A DNA stretch of 64,000 bases from assembly GCF_026151345.1 (NCBI RefSeq), contig NZ_JAMQPR010000001.1, forward strand, positions 1,222,231 to 1,286,230. The letters are read 5' to 3'. Positions 9,055 to 17,796 of this stretch are shown one piece after another (position 1 is the stretch's first letter; every line of letters begins with the position of its first letter). Position numbers and translations under genes: made by a program. The stretch is from Leptospira paudalimensis. Its GTDB lineage: Bacteria > Spirochaetota > Leptospiria > Leptospirales > Leptospiraceae. A model generated the notes under the pieces. That model had not been told where the DNA came from. It ran no database searches and worked only from the letters and a program-made list of their open reading frames with translations.

Positions 9055-9180
9055 TACCGATGATCGTATTGGGAAAAATAGAATTTTTTTTAAAAAAAAT
9101 AAAACGCTAAAGTAGCCAAAAATTGCCAAAAATAGGCAATTAACCTCAAAATCCTCCAAAAATTAGCCAATTTCTTCGAA
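9055..9180. other. Gene-free AT-rich stretch upstream of the flagellin promoter
   Basis: This part of the 330-base gap holds no credible reading frame. It has an eight-T/nine-A tract near 9086-9099 and several copies of a CCAAAAAT motif. Two of them flank a hairpin at 9121-9141 (AATTGCC, seven-base loop, GGCAATT). It may be an upstream binding region for flagellin control or simply intrinsically bent AT-rich DNA. Confidence 0.4.
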
Positions 9181-10168
<988 letters not shown>

Positions 10169-10342
10169 TTAACGTTAACGAAGAGAGTGGTTAGTGTAAC
10201 TGAAGAGTTGTAATTAGATAATCAGCCGGCTTTCCCCTGCCAGGTGGCAAAATGAAAGCTCATCCTTGACACCGGACAGGGATTGTCCGGCTAAGAACGA
10301 AAGACATACCGTTCTTGGTTATACACAAAGGAGTGTAGGCCA
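10169..10342 (+). promoter_or_regulatory. Structured leader between the two flagellin genes, candidate CsrA sites
   Basis: Four hairpins can be drawn. GCTTTC and GAAAGC flank an inner TGCC/GGCA stem (about 10230-10259). CCGGACA at 10272-10278 pairs with TGTCCGG at 10284-10290 around the loop GGGAT. AAGAACG at 10293-10299 pairs with CGTTCTT at 10310-10316. TACAC at 10322-10326 pairs with GTGTA at 10333-10337 around AAAGGA, the ribosome binding site. The second and fourth put GGA in a loop, and the second reads ACAGGGATTGT, close to the CsrA consensus ACARGGAUGU. No terminator is evident, so readthrough from the first flagellin is likely. Confidence 0.6.
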
Positions 10343-11191
10343 ATGATTATCAATCACAACATGAGTGCGATACAATCACATCGTGCTCTCAAGTTTACAC
10401 AATGGGATGTAGATAAGACCATGAGGAACCTCTCCACTGGGCAAAGGATTAACCTTGCCGGTGATGATGCTTCTGGTCTTGCTGTTTCGGAAAAACTACG
10501 AACACAAATTCGTGGTTTACGTCAGGCGGAAAGGAATACGGAAGATGGACTTAGTTTCATCCAGACTGCAGAGGGTTACCTTGACCAGTCGGCTGAAATC
10601 ATCCAACGTATCCGAACCTTGGCGATTCAAACTTCGAACGGAATCTACACACCTGAGGACAGGCAACTCGTGCAGGTAGAAGTATCTGCGCTGGTGGATG
10701 AGATCGATCGAATTGCTTCCCAAGCAGAATTCAATAAAATGAAACTGTTTGAAGGAGACTTCGCTCGAAAGTCAACGAAAGCATCGATGTGGTTTCACAT
10801 GGGAGCAAACGCAAAGCAAAGAGAGCGTTTCTACATTGGAACTATGACTTCGAAAGCTCTTAAGATGTCAGAAGGGGCAATTAAAATTGCACTCTCTACA
10901 CCTGGAAAAGCTGACGAAGCGATTGCTAAAGCGGACTTCGCCTTGAACAAGATCATGAAGCAGAGAGCAGATATGGGAGCTTATCAAAATAGGCTCGAAA
11001 GTACTGCAAAAGGCCTCATGGGTGCATACGAAAATATGCAAGCATCCGAATCAAGGATTAGGGACGCAGATATGGCTGAGGAAATGGTAGCGCTCACGAC
11101 GAAACAAATTCTCGTGCAAAGCGGTACGGCAATGCTAGCGCAAGCCAGCCTCAGACCAAATTCTGTACTACGACTTTTGAATAACGCTTAA
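10343..11191 (+). CDS. flaB: Flagellin core protein (FlaB type), second copy
   Basis: This 282-residue paralogue of the preceding gene has the same length and layout: [48 protein letters not shown], and [42 protein letters not shown] at the end. It differs mostly in the middle (residues about 150-210). Leptospires carry several FlaB paralogues that build the filament core; which numbered copy this is cannot be decided here. It ends before a strong terminator that closes the flagellin transcript. Confidence 0.95.
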   Translation: MIINHNMSAIQSHRALKFTQWDVDKTMRNLSTGQRINLAGDDASGLAVSEKLRTQIRGLRQAERNTEDGLSFIQTAEGYLDQSAEIIQRIRTLAIQTSNGIYTPEDRQLVQVEVSALVDEIDRIASQAEFNKMKLFEGDFARKSTKASMWFHMGANAKQRERFYIGTMTSKALKMSEGAIKIALSTPGKADEAIAKADFALNKIMKQRADMGAYQNRLESTAKGLMGAYENMQASESRIRDADMAEEMVALTTKQILVQSGTAMLAQASLRPNSVLRLLNNA

Positions 11192-11198
11192 GTTGTAG

Positions 11199-11262
11199 AA
11201 GGCAAGAGTTGCCTTAAGACGGTTGCCTCTTCTCGAAGGAAACTTTGAGGAGGGGCTTTTTT
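11199..11262 (+). terminator. Tandem hairpins ending in a strong terminator after the flagellins
   Basis: A first hairpin (AAGGCAA 11199-11205, loop GAG, TTGCCTT 11209-11215) is followed by a second of 14 pairs (11225-11238 with 11243-11256, three G-T pairs) closed by a GAAA tetraloop and followed by six T residues. The second is a textbook intrinsic terminator and insulates the chemoreceptor gene downstream. Confidence 0.9.
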
Positions 11263-11349
11263 ATTGGAATCTGATTTCTATTTCTCGTGCCACTACTTTC
11301 ATCAAATTGTGTAAATTTTCGTCAAATGGTTTGGATAGGGAGTTGAATT

Positions 11350-12615
11350 TTGAAGAAGAGTATCTTGAGGAATTATTTATTTTTATCACTCGTTTTTGGT
11401 ATCGTGATGGGAATTCTATTCAGAACCATTACTCCTTTTTTTGTTTCTTTTTATTCTCCACTCTTGCAGTTTTCTTTTACCGTATTATGTGTGATAGCTG
11501 GCATATTTGTAGGATTATTTTCCTATTGGATAGGAAAAAAGTCCCTATTAAAAACAATACTTGAAATCAGTAATTTTTCTAAAGAAGTATCACTCGGAAA
11601 TTTTAAAGGATTTTTATCAATAGATTCAGATGATGAAATTGGGGAATTTGTATCACATTATAACGAGGTAATGGCAAAATTAAAAGATTCAATTTTAAAT
11701 ACTAAATTGTTAGCAATTGAAATCAACCGATCAATGGCAGAACAAAAAATTGCCACAAATGATTTGTCTGTCAATACACAGAAATTATCAGAAAAGTATG
11801 AATGGATGAACCAGGAAACCTCAAACAATTCACAGAATTTGTTTTATTCCATTTCACAATTTAATATTTTGTGTCATTCAATGGATGGTCTGATGAGTCA
11901 GATAAAAGAATTATCGAGTGCCATTGCAAAGTTAAAATTTATCTCAGATAGTGCCATTGATCGAACTAAAAATTTTGAAAGGAGATTTATTTATTTAGAG
12001 GATAGTTTGTTATCGTTAAAGTCAAAGATGGATAGAATACGAAATAGTTCCGATGAAATCACCAAAACGGTCGTGGTAGTACAAACTATATCAGATAAGA
12101 TTAATTTATTATCTTTGAATGCTGCAATTGAATCTGCTCGTGCAGGCGAGAATGGCAGAGGTTTCGCGGTTGTATCAGAAGAGATTTCAAAATTAGCAAC
12201 CCAGACAGGTAATAGTTTAAAGTTAATTCAATCACTTGTGAAAGAAAATAAAAATGAAGTAGGCTTAGGTATGGAAGTTTTCCAAGAAAATTTTAATGTC
12301 GTCAATGAATTGTCTCATGAGACGAAACGAATCACTTCTGAATTTGAAGCTTTAGGTTTGGAAATGAACCAACAAATACAAAATCAATCAAGTGTATCGA
12401 AAGAAGCAAATGAAAGTATCGAAATTTCGAACATCATTCAATCGTATTTAGAAAAATACAAGAACTCTGTAGAAAATACAAAAGGAATCATTGATGAAAT
12501 GGGTGAGTTGGGTACTGCCAATGCCGCATCAGCTGAGGAATTATCTGCGGCATCCGAAGAGATTGTTAATATTTCAAATCAATTGGTAAAAAATATGGAA
12601 TTTTATCAATTTTAA
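11350..12615 (+). CDS. Methyl-accepting chemotaxis protein without a periplasmic sensor domain
   Basis: TTG 11350 is chosen because GGGAG lies about eight bases upstream. Two transmembrane helices (about residues 8-27 and 38-60) are separated by only some ten residues, so there is almost no periplasmic domain. A HAMP-like segment (DDEIGEFVSHYNEVMAKLKDS) and a long coiled coil follow. The signalling tip is conserved: KINLLSLNAAIESARAGENGRGFAVVSEEISKLA. The receptor would act through CheW and CheA on the flagellar motor and must sense within the membrane, in the cytoplasm or through a partner. The gene looks more AT-rich than the flagellins. Confidence 0.85.
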   Translation: MKKSILRNYLFLSLVFGIVMGILFRTITPFFVSFYSPLLQFSFTVLCVIAGIFVGLFSYWIGKKSLLKTILEISNFSKEVSLGNFKGFLSIDSDDEIGEFVSHYNEVMAKLKDSILNTKLLAIEINRSMAEQKIATNDLSVNTQKLSEKYEWMNQETSNNSQNLFYSISQFNILCHSMDGLMSQIKELSSAIAKLKFISDSAIDRTKNFERRFIYLEDSLLSLKSKMDRIRNSSDEITKTVVVVQTISDKINLLSLNAAIESARAGENGRGFAVVSEEISKLATQTGNSLKLIQSLVKENKNEVGLGMEVFQENFNVVNELSHETKRITSEFEALGLEMNQQIQNQSSVSKEANESIEISNIIQSYLEKYKNSVENTKGIIDEMGELGTANAASAEELSAASEEIVNISNQLVKNMEFYQF

Positions 12616-12697
12616 TGGATATAGAACGTAAAAAGAAAATCCTCCACTGAAACAATTGTAAATTGGAACCAGTCAATTGGATTGGATTTTGATCCTT

Positions 12698-12718
12698 ACA
12701 ATTCTGTAAAAGAATTGT
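12698..12718. terminator. Hairpin between convergent genes, possible terminator
   Basis: A perfect seven-base inverted repeat (ACAATTC 12698-12704, GAATTGT 12712-12718) with a seven-base loop lies between the chemoreceptor and the convergent TPR gene. It is weak and has no long T-run, but sits where a shared terminator is needed. Confidence 0.35.
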
Positions 12719-12734
12719 TCCTTTGCATTGGTAA

Positions 12735-13118
12735 TTACTTATAATGATAATAATGATTGGGATCATCCCACTTTGCTTGTTCAATTGCATTGAGCTTGTT
12801 AATGGTGTTTAGGTCATTTTTCATTGCAGTGGTATTTCCTAAGGCATTTTGTATTTTCGCACGTAATTCAAGTGCAGGGATAAATTCTTTCATTAGTTCC
12901 AATGCACGATTACAGTGAGAAAGAGCTTTTTCATAATCTTGATTCTCAAATAAGATTTCTGCCATTGTATTCCAAACCCCATGCGTGAAAGAAGGATCTA
13001 CCATATTTAAATATTCCTGAAAGACAAGTAGAGCCTGTTTTTTGTCGCCTTTGTCTTTGAGTTCGTTTGCATTCGAAAGGAGCTCTAGTGCTTTTCTTGC
13101 ATCCACTGCCATAGACAT
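12735..13118 (-). CDS. Small tetratricopeptide repeat protein, 127 aa
   Basis: This soluble helical protein has about three TPR units: ALELLSNANELKDKGDKKQALLVFQEYLNM, VWNTMAEILFENQDYEKALSHCNRALEL and ALELRAKIQNALGNTTAMKND. There is no signal peptide, so it is probably a cytoplasmic adaptor. It stands alone, convergent with the chemoreceptor. The function is unknown beyond protein binding. Confidence 0.7.
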   Translation of the reverse strand: MSMAVDARKALELLSNANELKDKGDKKQALLVFQEYLNMVDPSFTHGVWNTMAEILFENQDYEKALSHCNRALELMKEFIPALELRAKIQNALGNTTAMKNDLNTINKLNAIEQAKWDDPNHYYHYK

Positions 13119-13161
13119 ACGATTGTATTGGAATTTAAAAAAATGTCAACTGGTTGGATTG

Positions 13162-14169
13162 TCATTCTAAATCTGTATAAACAGTGTCTGGTTGTCCATA
13201 GACAAAAAGTCTTTTCCCGATCAAAACCGCCCTGTTTACAATAGAATTGAATCCAGAATTAAAATTGAGATTTGGATTGGAACATGTCCATGTTTTCCCA
13301 TCATTACTTTGTAAAAGGCTCAAGTTATTAAAGACAACGTGAAATTTGTATGTTGTAACCGTAGAGTAAACCAACCCGAGGACACTTATATCATTTGAAG
13401 ATTCTATTTGGTTACAAGGTCGGTTGAAACCACCGCCTGATGATTGTTTGACTCTTGTTGTGATAAGAGACCAATTGATTCCGTCTGATGATTCCCAAAA
13501 ATCAAATAAATTGCCAGAAGCGTTTTTCCCACCAAGTAAATAGACTTTTCCGTTTGCATATAAGCAAGACCCGGAAGTTCGAGAAGGGTATGCGGGGGAT
13601 GTGGTGAGAGCAGTAGTAGAAACTCCGGAATCAATGGTTCTATCAACAAAACCGTCTCCTAATATATAGGCACTTGTTCCATTGTATTTCACCATACAAA
13701 AACCTTGGATCAAAACGGTAGAATTCCAATTTAATCCATTGTCTAGTGAATTGTAATTCGACAATTGAAATCGACCCGTAAATGCTCCAAAAATATTTGT
13801 ATTGGTATTGTTGATCAAAACACCTAACTGAGAGTATGTGGTTCCATTTGTACTGGAATAGAGTCCTGTTGTTAAGTTTGTATTTCTAATATAAATCGCA
13901 TAAGTTGTTGGACTAATTTGGTCAAACAACACTGAATCAGTCGGATCCGTAGTCCCAAACGGAGATGAAATGGCCGTCCAATTTCGAATGGATACATTGT
14001 TAATGAAATCATTTAATAGGAGGGATGGTATAATTCCTTCCTCGCTTAGAGGATCCAATAGACTGCCTTTTGGATTTGGATTCACTCGACAATGGAGAAA
14101 ATAGACTATGAACAAAATAAAAACAATGTTGTGAAGAGAAATAGTTTCAACTCGTTTGAAGAAATTCAT
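13162..14169 (-). CDS. Exported protein with Asp-box repeats, probable lipoprotein
   Basis: The ATG at 14169 gives a signal-like start ending IVFILFIVYFLHC, a loose spirochaetal lipobox. The -1 His is unusual, so lipidation is uncertain. The body has repeated SxDGxxW motifs: LDNGLNWNSTV, ESSDGINWSLIT and SNDGKTWTCSN, the Asp-box signature of sialidase-like beta-propellers. No sialidase arginine triad is apparent, so a structural or ligand-binding propeller is more likely. An in-frame TTG at 14184 overlaps the upstream gene end and is an alternative start, which suggests coupling to that gene. Confidence 0.6.
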   Translation of the reverse strand: MNFFKRVETISLHNIVFILFIVYFLHCRVNPNPKGSLLDPLSEEGIIPSLLLNDFINNVSIRNWTAISSPFGTTDPTDSVLFDQISPTTYAIYIRNTNLTTGLYSSTNGTTYSQLGVLINNTNTNIFGAFTGRFQLSNYNSLDNGLNWNSTVLIQGFCMVKYNGTSAYILGDGFVDRTIDSGVSTTALTTSPAYPSRTSGSCLYANGKVYLLGGKNASGNLFDFWESSDGINWSLITTRVKQSSGGGFNRPCNQIESSNDISVLGLVYSTVTTYKFHVVFNNLSLLQSNDGKTWTCSNPNLNFNSGFNSIVNRAVLIGKRLFVYGQPDTVYTDLE

Positions 14170-14171
14170 TT

Positions 14172-15050
14172 TTAAAATACCCAAGTGTAGCCAAGTTTAT
14201 ATTCTACACTTCCTTGACCGAATTTTTGGTCTTTAGAATCAAGATCGAACCGATTCGGTTGTGTCACACCAGCATTGGCATAAAAACCTTGTCTTCTTCC
14301 ATTCGATGTAAATAAGCGATCCTCTTTTTCACCACGATACAACATGGAATCGATCAGATTGATGAGAAAGACTCCAATGAGAATATCGGAGGCAGTGTTT
14401 AAGTTGTTCCCTGTTCTGCGATATTCCGAAGCAAGATTGTTTTTATCGACTAGGTTTAGAAGAAAACCACTACTCCCTGAAGTAAAAATCACCAAGGAAC
14501 GAAAATCGTTTTGGTATTCCGACTTAGCTTCCTTGTGTAAATTCCAAGCTTGGTTGTAATGGACAGCGGCACCTAAAAACGAGAGTATATACAGAGAACC
14601 CCGAATAGGTTCATTCCAATGGTATTGTCCCCATCCCGGTAAAATCGCCGAACGTCCAACTACTTCCCAACGAATCTTTTTGGGAGTCAGAGGAGATGGC
14701 TTTTCAATGGAAGAATCCGTTAGATTCTCTTTTTTTGAATTTAGATCGAACTTCTCATTTGTTTCCGTAACTTGATTTAAGGAAGATTGATTTTTTTTGG
14801 TTTCGACATCGATGATTTTTTTGATTTCTTTTGTATTTAAATCTTTATAGGTGACTTTTAAAATTTCAGTTTTTTGAAATTGTAGAACATTTCCATTAGT
14901 CTCTTTTAGTTTTAAAAAATCTCTATTTTGTTCAATGACTCTTCCAAAAAATGTTTTACCTGTTTTTAAAATGATTGTTTCAGAAAAAAGAGAACCCGTT
15001 AGAAATAGATTCCCTAGTAAGAATAGAGATAATTTGAAATTAAGTTTCAA
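14172..15050 (-). CDS. Exported or envelope protein, DUF5683-like
   Basis: TTG 15050 is preferred: AAAAGGA lies six bases upstream and the product begins with a clean signal peptide (KLNFKLSLFLLGNLFLTGSLFSE). The frame stays open upstream to 15125. After the signal, ETIILKTGKTFFGRVIEQNRDFLKL is a small beta domain that I recall at the start of many leptospiral envelope proteins. A Ser/Lys-rich linker leads to RSAILPGWGQYHWNEPIRGSLYI, the turn and hydrophobic hairpin typical of DUF5683-like proteins, with two or three possible membrane helices. It overlaps or abuts the propeller gene, probably one operon. Confidence 0.55.
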   Translation of the reverse strand: MKLNFKLSLFLLGNLFLTGSLFSETIILKTGKTFFGRVIEQNRDFLKLKETNGNVLQFQKTEILKVTYKDLNTKEIKKIIDVETKKNQSSLNQVTETNEKFDLNSKKENLTDSSIEKPSPLTPKKIRWEVVGRSAILPGWGQYHWNEPIRGSLYILSFLGAAVHYNQAWNLHKEAKSEYQNDFRSLVIFTSGSSGFLLNLVDKNNLASEYRRTGNNLNTASDILIGVFLINLIDSMLYRGEKEDRLFTSNGRRQGFYANAGVTQPNRFDLDSKDQKFGQGSVEYKLGYTWVF

Positions 15051-15204
15051 TTGGATTCCTTTTTTCGAATAATGGTTCCAACGAATGAACATTCTTTCAT
15101 TGTTTGTCTCGTTGGAATCCACCAAAAATCATTTAACTAGAATTTTATGCAAGTAAATCGTCGGAAAACTTAAAAATCAAAAAGAATCATTTTGAAAAAA
15201 GGTT

Positions 15205-15233
15205 GAATCCGTTTGGTTTTTAAGGTGATACTG
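15205..15233 (+). promoter_or_regulatory. Possible sigma-70 promoter for the cyclase gene
   Basis: TTGAAT followed after 18 bases by GATACT, just ahead of the ATG at 15244. Transcription would start within about ten bases of the ATG, leaving little or no leader, and no Shine-Dalgarno is seen there. The match is weak. Confidence 0.25.
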
Positions 15234-15243
15234 ATCAATTACA

Positions 15244-16536
15244 ATGAAATGGATATACCTCTTACTCGGAGACCCAAAAAAACACTCACTCGAACATCGG
15301 TTATTTAATACAGTATCCCTCGTAAATGGAGTATTAAATTTACTGGGAGTTTTTGGTGTTTTGTACTTAGAGAATTATTTGGTTCTCATCTGTCTGAATG
15401 TGGGTTCTGGGTTTCTCATGCTTGTCATGTATTACTTAAGCCGAGTCAAGAGTATCTACTTCATTTTGTATTGGCCTTTTAACTTAACGATTTTGTTTTA
15501 TCTTGCATCAATGTGGTTTTTTAATGGCGGATCCATTGGTGGAAATCATTATTATTTGATTCCATCACTTGTGATTGCACTGATCCTCATTCGGAATCAT
15601 AATATTTGGATTGTTTATTCTATTTATATTGGTGTCTCTGCTTCTCTTTATATAGTGGAATACTTTCACAAGGATTGGGTAACAGGGTATGCCACTGAAA
15701 TGGATCGTTACATGGATGCTGGTGGAAATTATTTATTCGTACAAATTCTAACAGGGATTTTGATTTTTATCCTAAGCCGAAATTTAAATATAGAAAGAAA
15801 AAAATCAGAAGCATTACTTCTCAATATCCTTCCCGAACCCATCGCCGATGAATTAAAGAAGGAAGCAAGGGTTGCACCAAAACGGTATGAAAAAGCTTCT
15901 GTATTATTTTGTGATATGGTTGGTTTTACCAAAATTGCAGAGACTATGAATGCTGAAGATTTAGTCCATGAACTCGATCAAATCTTTCGTGCCTTTGATC
16001 GAATTTGTAAAGTCAATCGAATGGAAAAGATCAAAACCATAGGTGATGCCTATATGGCAGTGGGAGGAATTCCAAATGAAAATAATACTAACGCCGTTGA
16101 TGCAGTGTTATGCGGTCTTGGGTTCCAATCGTTTATGGCGGAACAAAAAGAAATCCATCATTTACATGGTAGAGTATTCTGGGAAATCCGATTGGGAATC
16201 CATATCGGACCACTTGTTGCGGGTGTAGTTGGTAGTGATAAGTTTGTATATGATGTTTGGGGTGATACGGTAAATACAGCTAGTAGGTTAGAGAGTAGTG
16301 GTGTTGTTGCCGAAGTGAATATTTCGCGATCTGTATATGAAGAAGTCAAAAAAATATTTGAGTGCGAACCAAGAGGATTTGTTTCCATCAAAAACAAAGC
16401 TGACATTGAAATGTATTTAGTGAAGGGATTTTTACCTGAATACGCAAGTCCCATAGATCCCAAACTGCCGAACGAATTATTCCAAAGGCTTTATAAAACA
16501 GGTGCTTTGTTTTATACAAATGATGTTGAATCTTAA
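15244..16536 (+). CDS. Membrane-bound class III adenylate cyclase
   Basis: Residues 20-180 form about six transmembrane helices with no known sensor domain. A short linker (ILPEPIADELKKE) then leads to a complete class III cyclase domain. Metal-binding aspartates are in VLFCDMVGFTK (Asp224) and TIGDAYMAVGG (Asp268). The lysine in EKIKTIGDAYM and Asp337 in VYDVWGDTVNTASRLES predict ATP rather than GTP as substrate, and Asn344 and Arg348 would stabilise the transition state. It should therefore make cAMP as a homodimer. Leptospires encode many such cyclases with varied membrane parts. The following hydrolase gene is close behind. Confidence 0.88.
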   Translation: MKWIYLLLGDPKKHSLEHRLFNTVSLVNGVLNLLGVFGVLYLENYLVLICLNVGSGFLMLVMYYLSRVKSIYFILYWPFNLTILFYLASMWFFNGGSIGGNHYYLIPSLVIALILIRNHNIWIVYSIYIGVSASLYIVEYFHKDWVTGYATEMDRYMDAGGNYLFVQILTGILIFILSRNLNIERKKSEALLLNILPEPIADELKKEARVAPKRYEKASVLFCDMVGFTKIAETMNAEDLVHELDQIFRAFDRICKVNRMEKIKTIGDAYMAVGGIPNENNTNAVDAVLCGLGFQSFMAEQKEIHHLHGRVFWEIRLGIHIGPLVAGVVGSDKFVYDVWGDTVNTASRLESSGVVAEVNISRSVYEEVKKIFECEPRGFVSIKNKADIEMYLVKGFLPEYASPIDPKLPNELFQRLYKTGALFYTNDVES

Positions 16537-16555
16537 CCAAATCCATTGGTATCTG

Positions 16556-17392
16556 ATGGATCCTAAAAAATACATTCAAATGGTAATTTGGATTCAAGTT
16601 GTGTTTCTCCAATGTGTTCCGAATTTAGAAGGAAAAGAGAATATAGAGAAATTTACAATTCCAACAAAAGAGGGAAATGTATTCACACTTACGAATGATT
16701 GCCAATCGAAGTCAAAATTAATGGTCTTTGTTCATGGTTCTCCCGGGAATGGTTCTGATTTTTTGCCCTATTTGCAAGATAAGGATTTCCAAACTCATTT
16801 TTGTATGATGTCTCCAGATCGGCTTGGATTTGGTTTCTCAAAACGAGAAGAATTTATTCCCAGTGTGAATACCCAAGGCAAAGGAATTTCGGAAATGATC
16901 CAATCTTTTATTGTGAGTCAAAAACTTTCAGTGACTTCTATATTCATTGTTGGACATTCCTATGGAGGACCCGTTTCTATGAAGTCCTTCCTCTTGTTAA
17001 GTGAAAGTTTAAAAAAAAATGGAAAAGTGTTTTTACTCTCGGCACCAATGGATCCTATGTATGAAGAACTTAGATTTTATAACCATCTTGCGAAGAGTAT
17101 AATCATTGAGTGGATTTTGCCAAAGTCTTGGGTGCGAAGTAACGAAGAAATGTTCCAATTAAAACAAGATTTACTCGGTTTGGAACTTGAATTGAGGCAA
17201 TTTCGGTTTCCAGTAGTGATGATCCACGGTGATTCGGATGGACTTGTCCCATGGGAACACACAAATTATTTGAATCATGAATCATACAAAGGTGAATCGA
17301 AAGTGTATCTTCTTTCGGGAGGGAGTCATTTTATCCCTTGGACAAGGTTTTCTGAAATCAAATCTATTGTATTCAAAGAGGTCTCCTTATGA
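16556..17392 (+). CDS. Alpha/beta hydrolase, putative lipoprotein
   Basis: ATG 16556 is preferred because it gives a short signal sequence ending VVFLQC, a possible spirochaetal lipobox. In-frame GTG 16502 and ATG 16520/16523 lie inside the cyclase end. The fold is clear: oxyanion region VFVHGSPGNGSDF, nucleophile elbow VGHSYGGPVS with the catalytic serine, the acid in MIHGDSDGLVPW, and the final histidine in LSGGSHFIPW. Family members cleave esters, epoxides or haloalkanes; the substrate is unknown. The stop overlaps the next start (ATGA), so it is coupled to the DoxX gene. Confidence 0.75.
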   Translation: MDPKKYIQMVIWIQVVFLQCVPNLEGKENIEKFTIPTKEGNVFTLTNDCQSKSKLMVFVHGSPGNGSDFLPYLQDKDFQTHFCMMSPDRLGFGFSKREEFIPSVNTQGKGISEMIQSFIVSQKLSVTSIFIVGHSYGGPVSMKSFLLLSESLKKNGKVFLLSAPMDPMYEELRFYNHLAKSIIIEWILPKSWVRSNEEMFQLKQDLLGLELELRQFRFPVVMIHGDSDGLVPWEHTNYLNHESYKGESKVYLLSGGSHFIPWTRFSEIKSIVFKEVSL

Positions 17393-17796
17393 AATTAATC
17401 CTATTCCATCCTTATAGCTTTTATTTCGCTAGAACATTGATTGTTCTGATCATAGGGCAAACTTTATACTTTAAATTTACTGGCTCAGAAGAATCTAAAT
17501 ACATCTTTACCGTTCTTGCGATGGAACCGTGGGGGAGAATCGGTTTGGCGATTTTAGAAACCATTTGTATAATCCTCCTATTGTTTCCACGTTTGGTTTG
17601 GTTAGGTGCTCTATTGGCATCAAACTTAATGTTAGGTGCAATTTTATCTCATTTAGTATTTTTGGGCATTATTGTCCAAAATGATGGTGGATTACTCTTT
17701 ATTTTAGCCCTTGTTGTATTCCTATTGTCTCTGTATGTTGTGTACTATGAGAGAAAAAAGATTCCTTATCTTAGGGACTTTTTTCCAATCGACTGA
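17389..17796 (+). CDS. DoxX-like integral membrane protein
   Basis: The 135-residue protein has four predicted membrane helices, with the charged motif GQTLYFKFTGSEESKYIF after helix one and EPWGRIGLAILETICIILLLFP before helix two, as in DoxX/DoxD-like proteins. Some DoxX proteins take part in thiol-oxidative stress complexes. It is coupled to the hydrolase by a four-base overlap. Its last 26 bases overlap the convergent DedA/ATP-grasp gene. Confidence 0.65.
   Translation: MKLILFHPYSFYFARTLIVLIIGQTLYFKFTGSEESKYIFTVLAMEPWGRIGLAILETICIILLLFPRLVWLGALLASNLMLGAILSHLVFLGIIVQNDGGLLFILALVVFLLSLYVVYYERKKIPYLRDFFPID

Noticed and set aside
10266..10297. TTGACA and TAAGAA as a promoter for the second flagellin
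   Set aside because: The spacing is 20 bases and the resulting RNA would lose the conserved GGGAT hairpin; readthrough from the first flagellin fits better.
11223..11564. A 113-codon plus-strand frame after the flagellins
   Set aside because: It begins inside the intrinsic terminator and overlaps the chemoreceptor gene in another frame.
13162..14169. Sialidase assignment for the Asp-box protein
   Set aside because: Asp-box motifs alone occur in many propellers; the arginine triad and catalytic residues are not seen.
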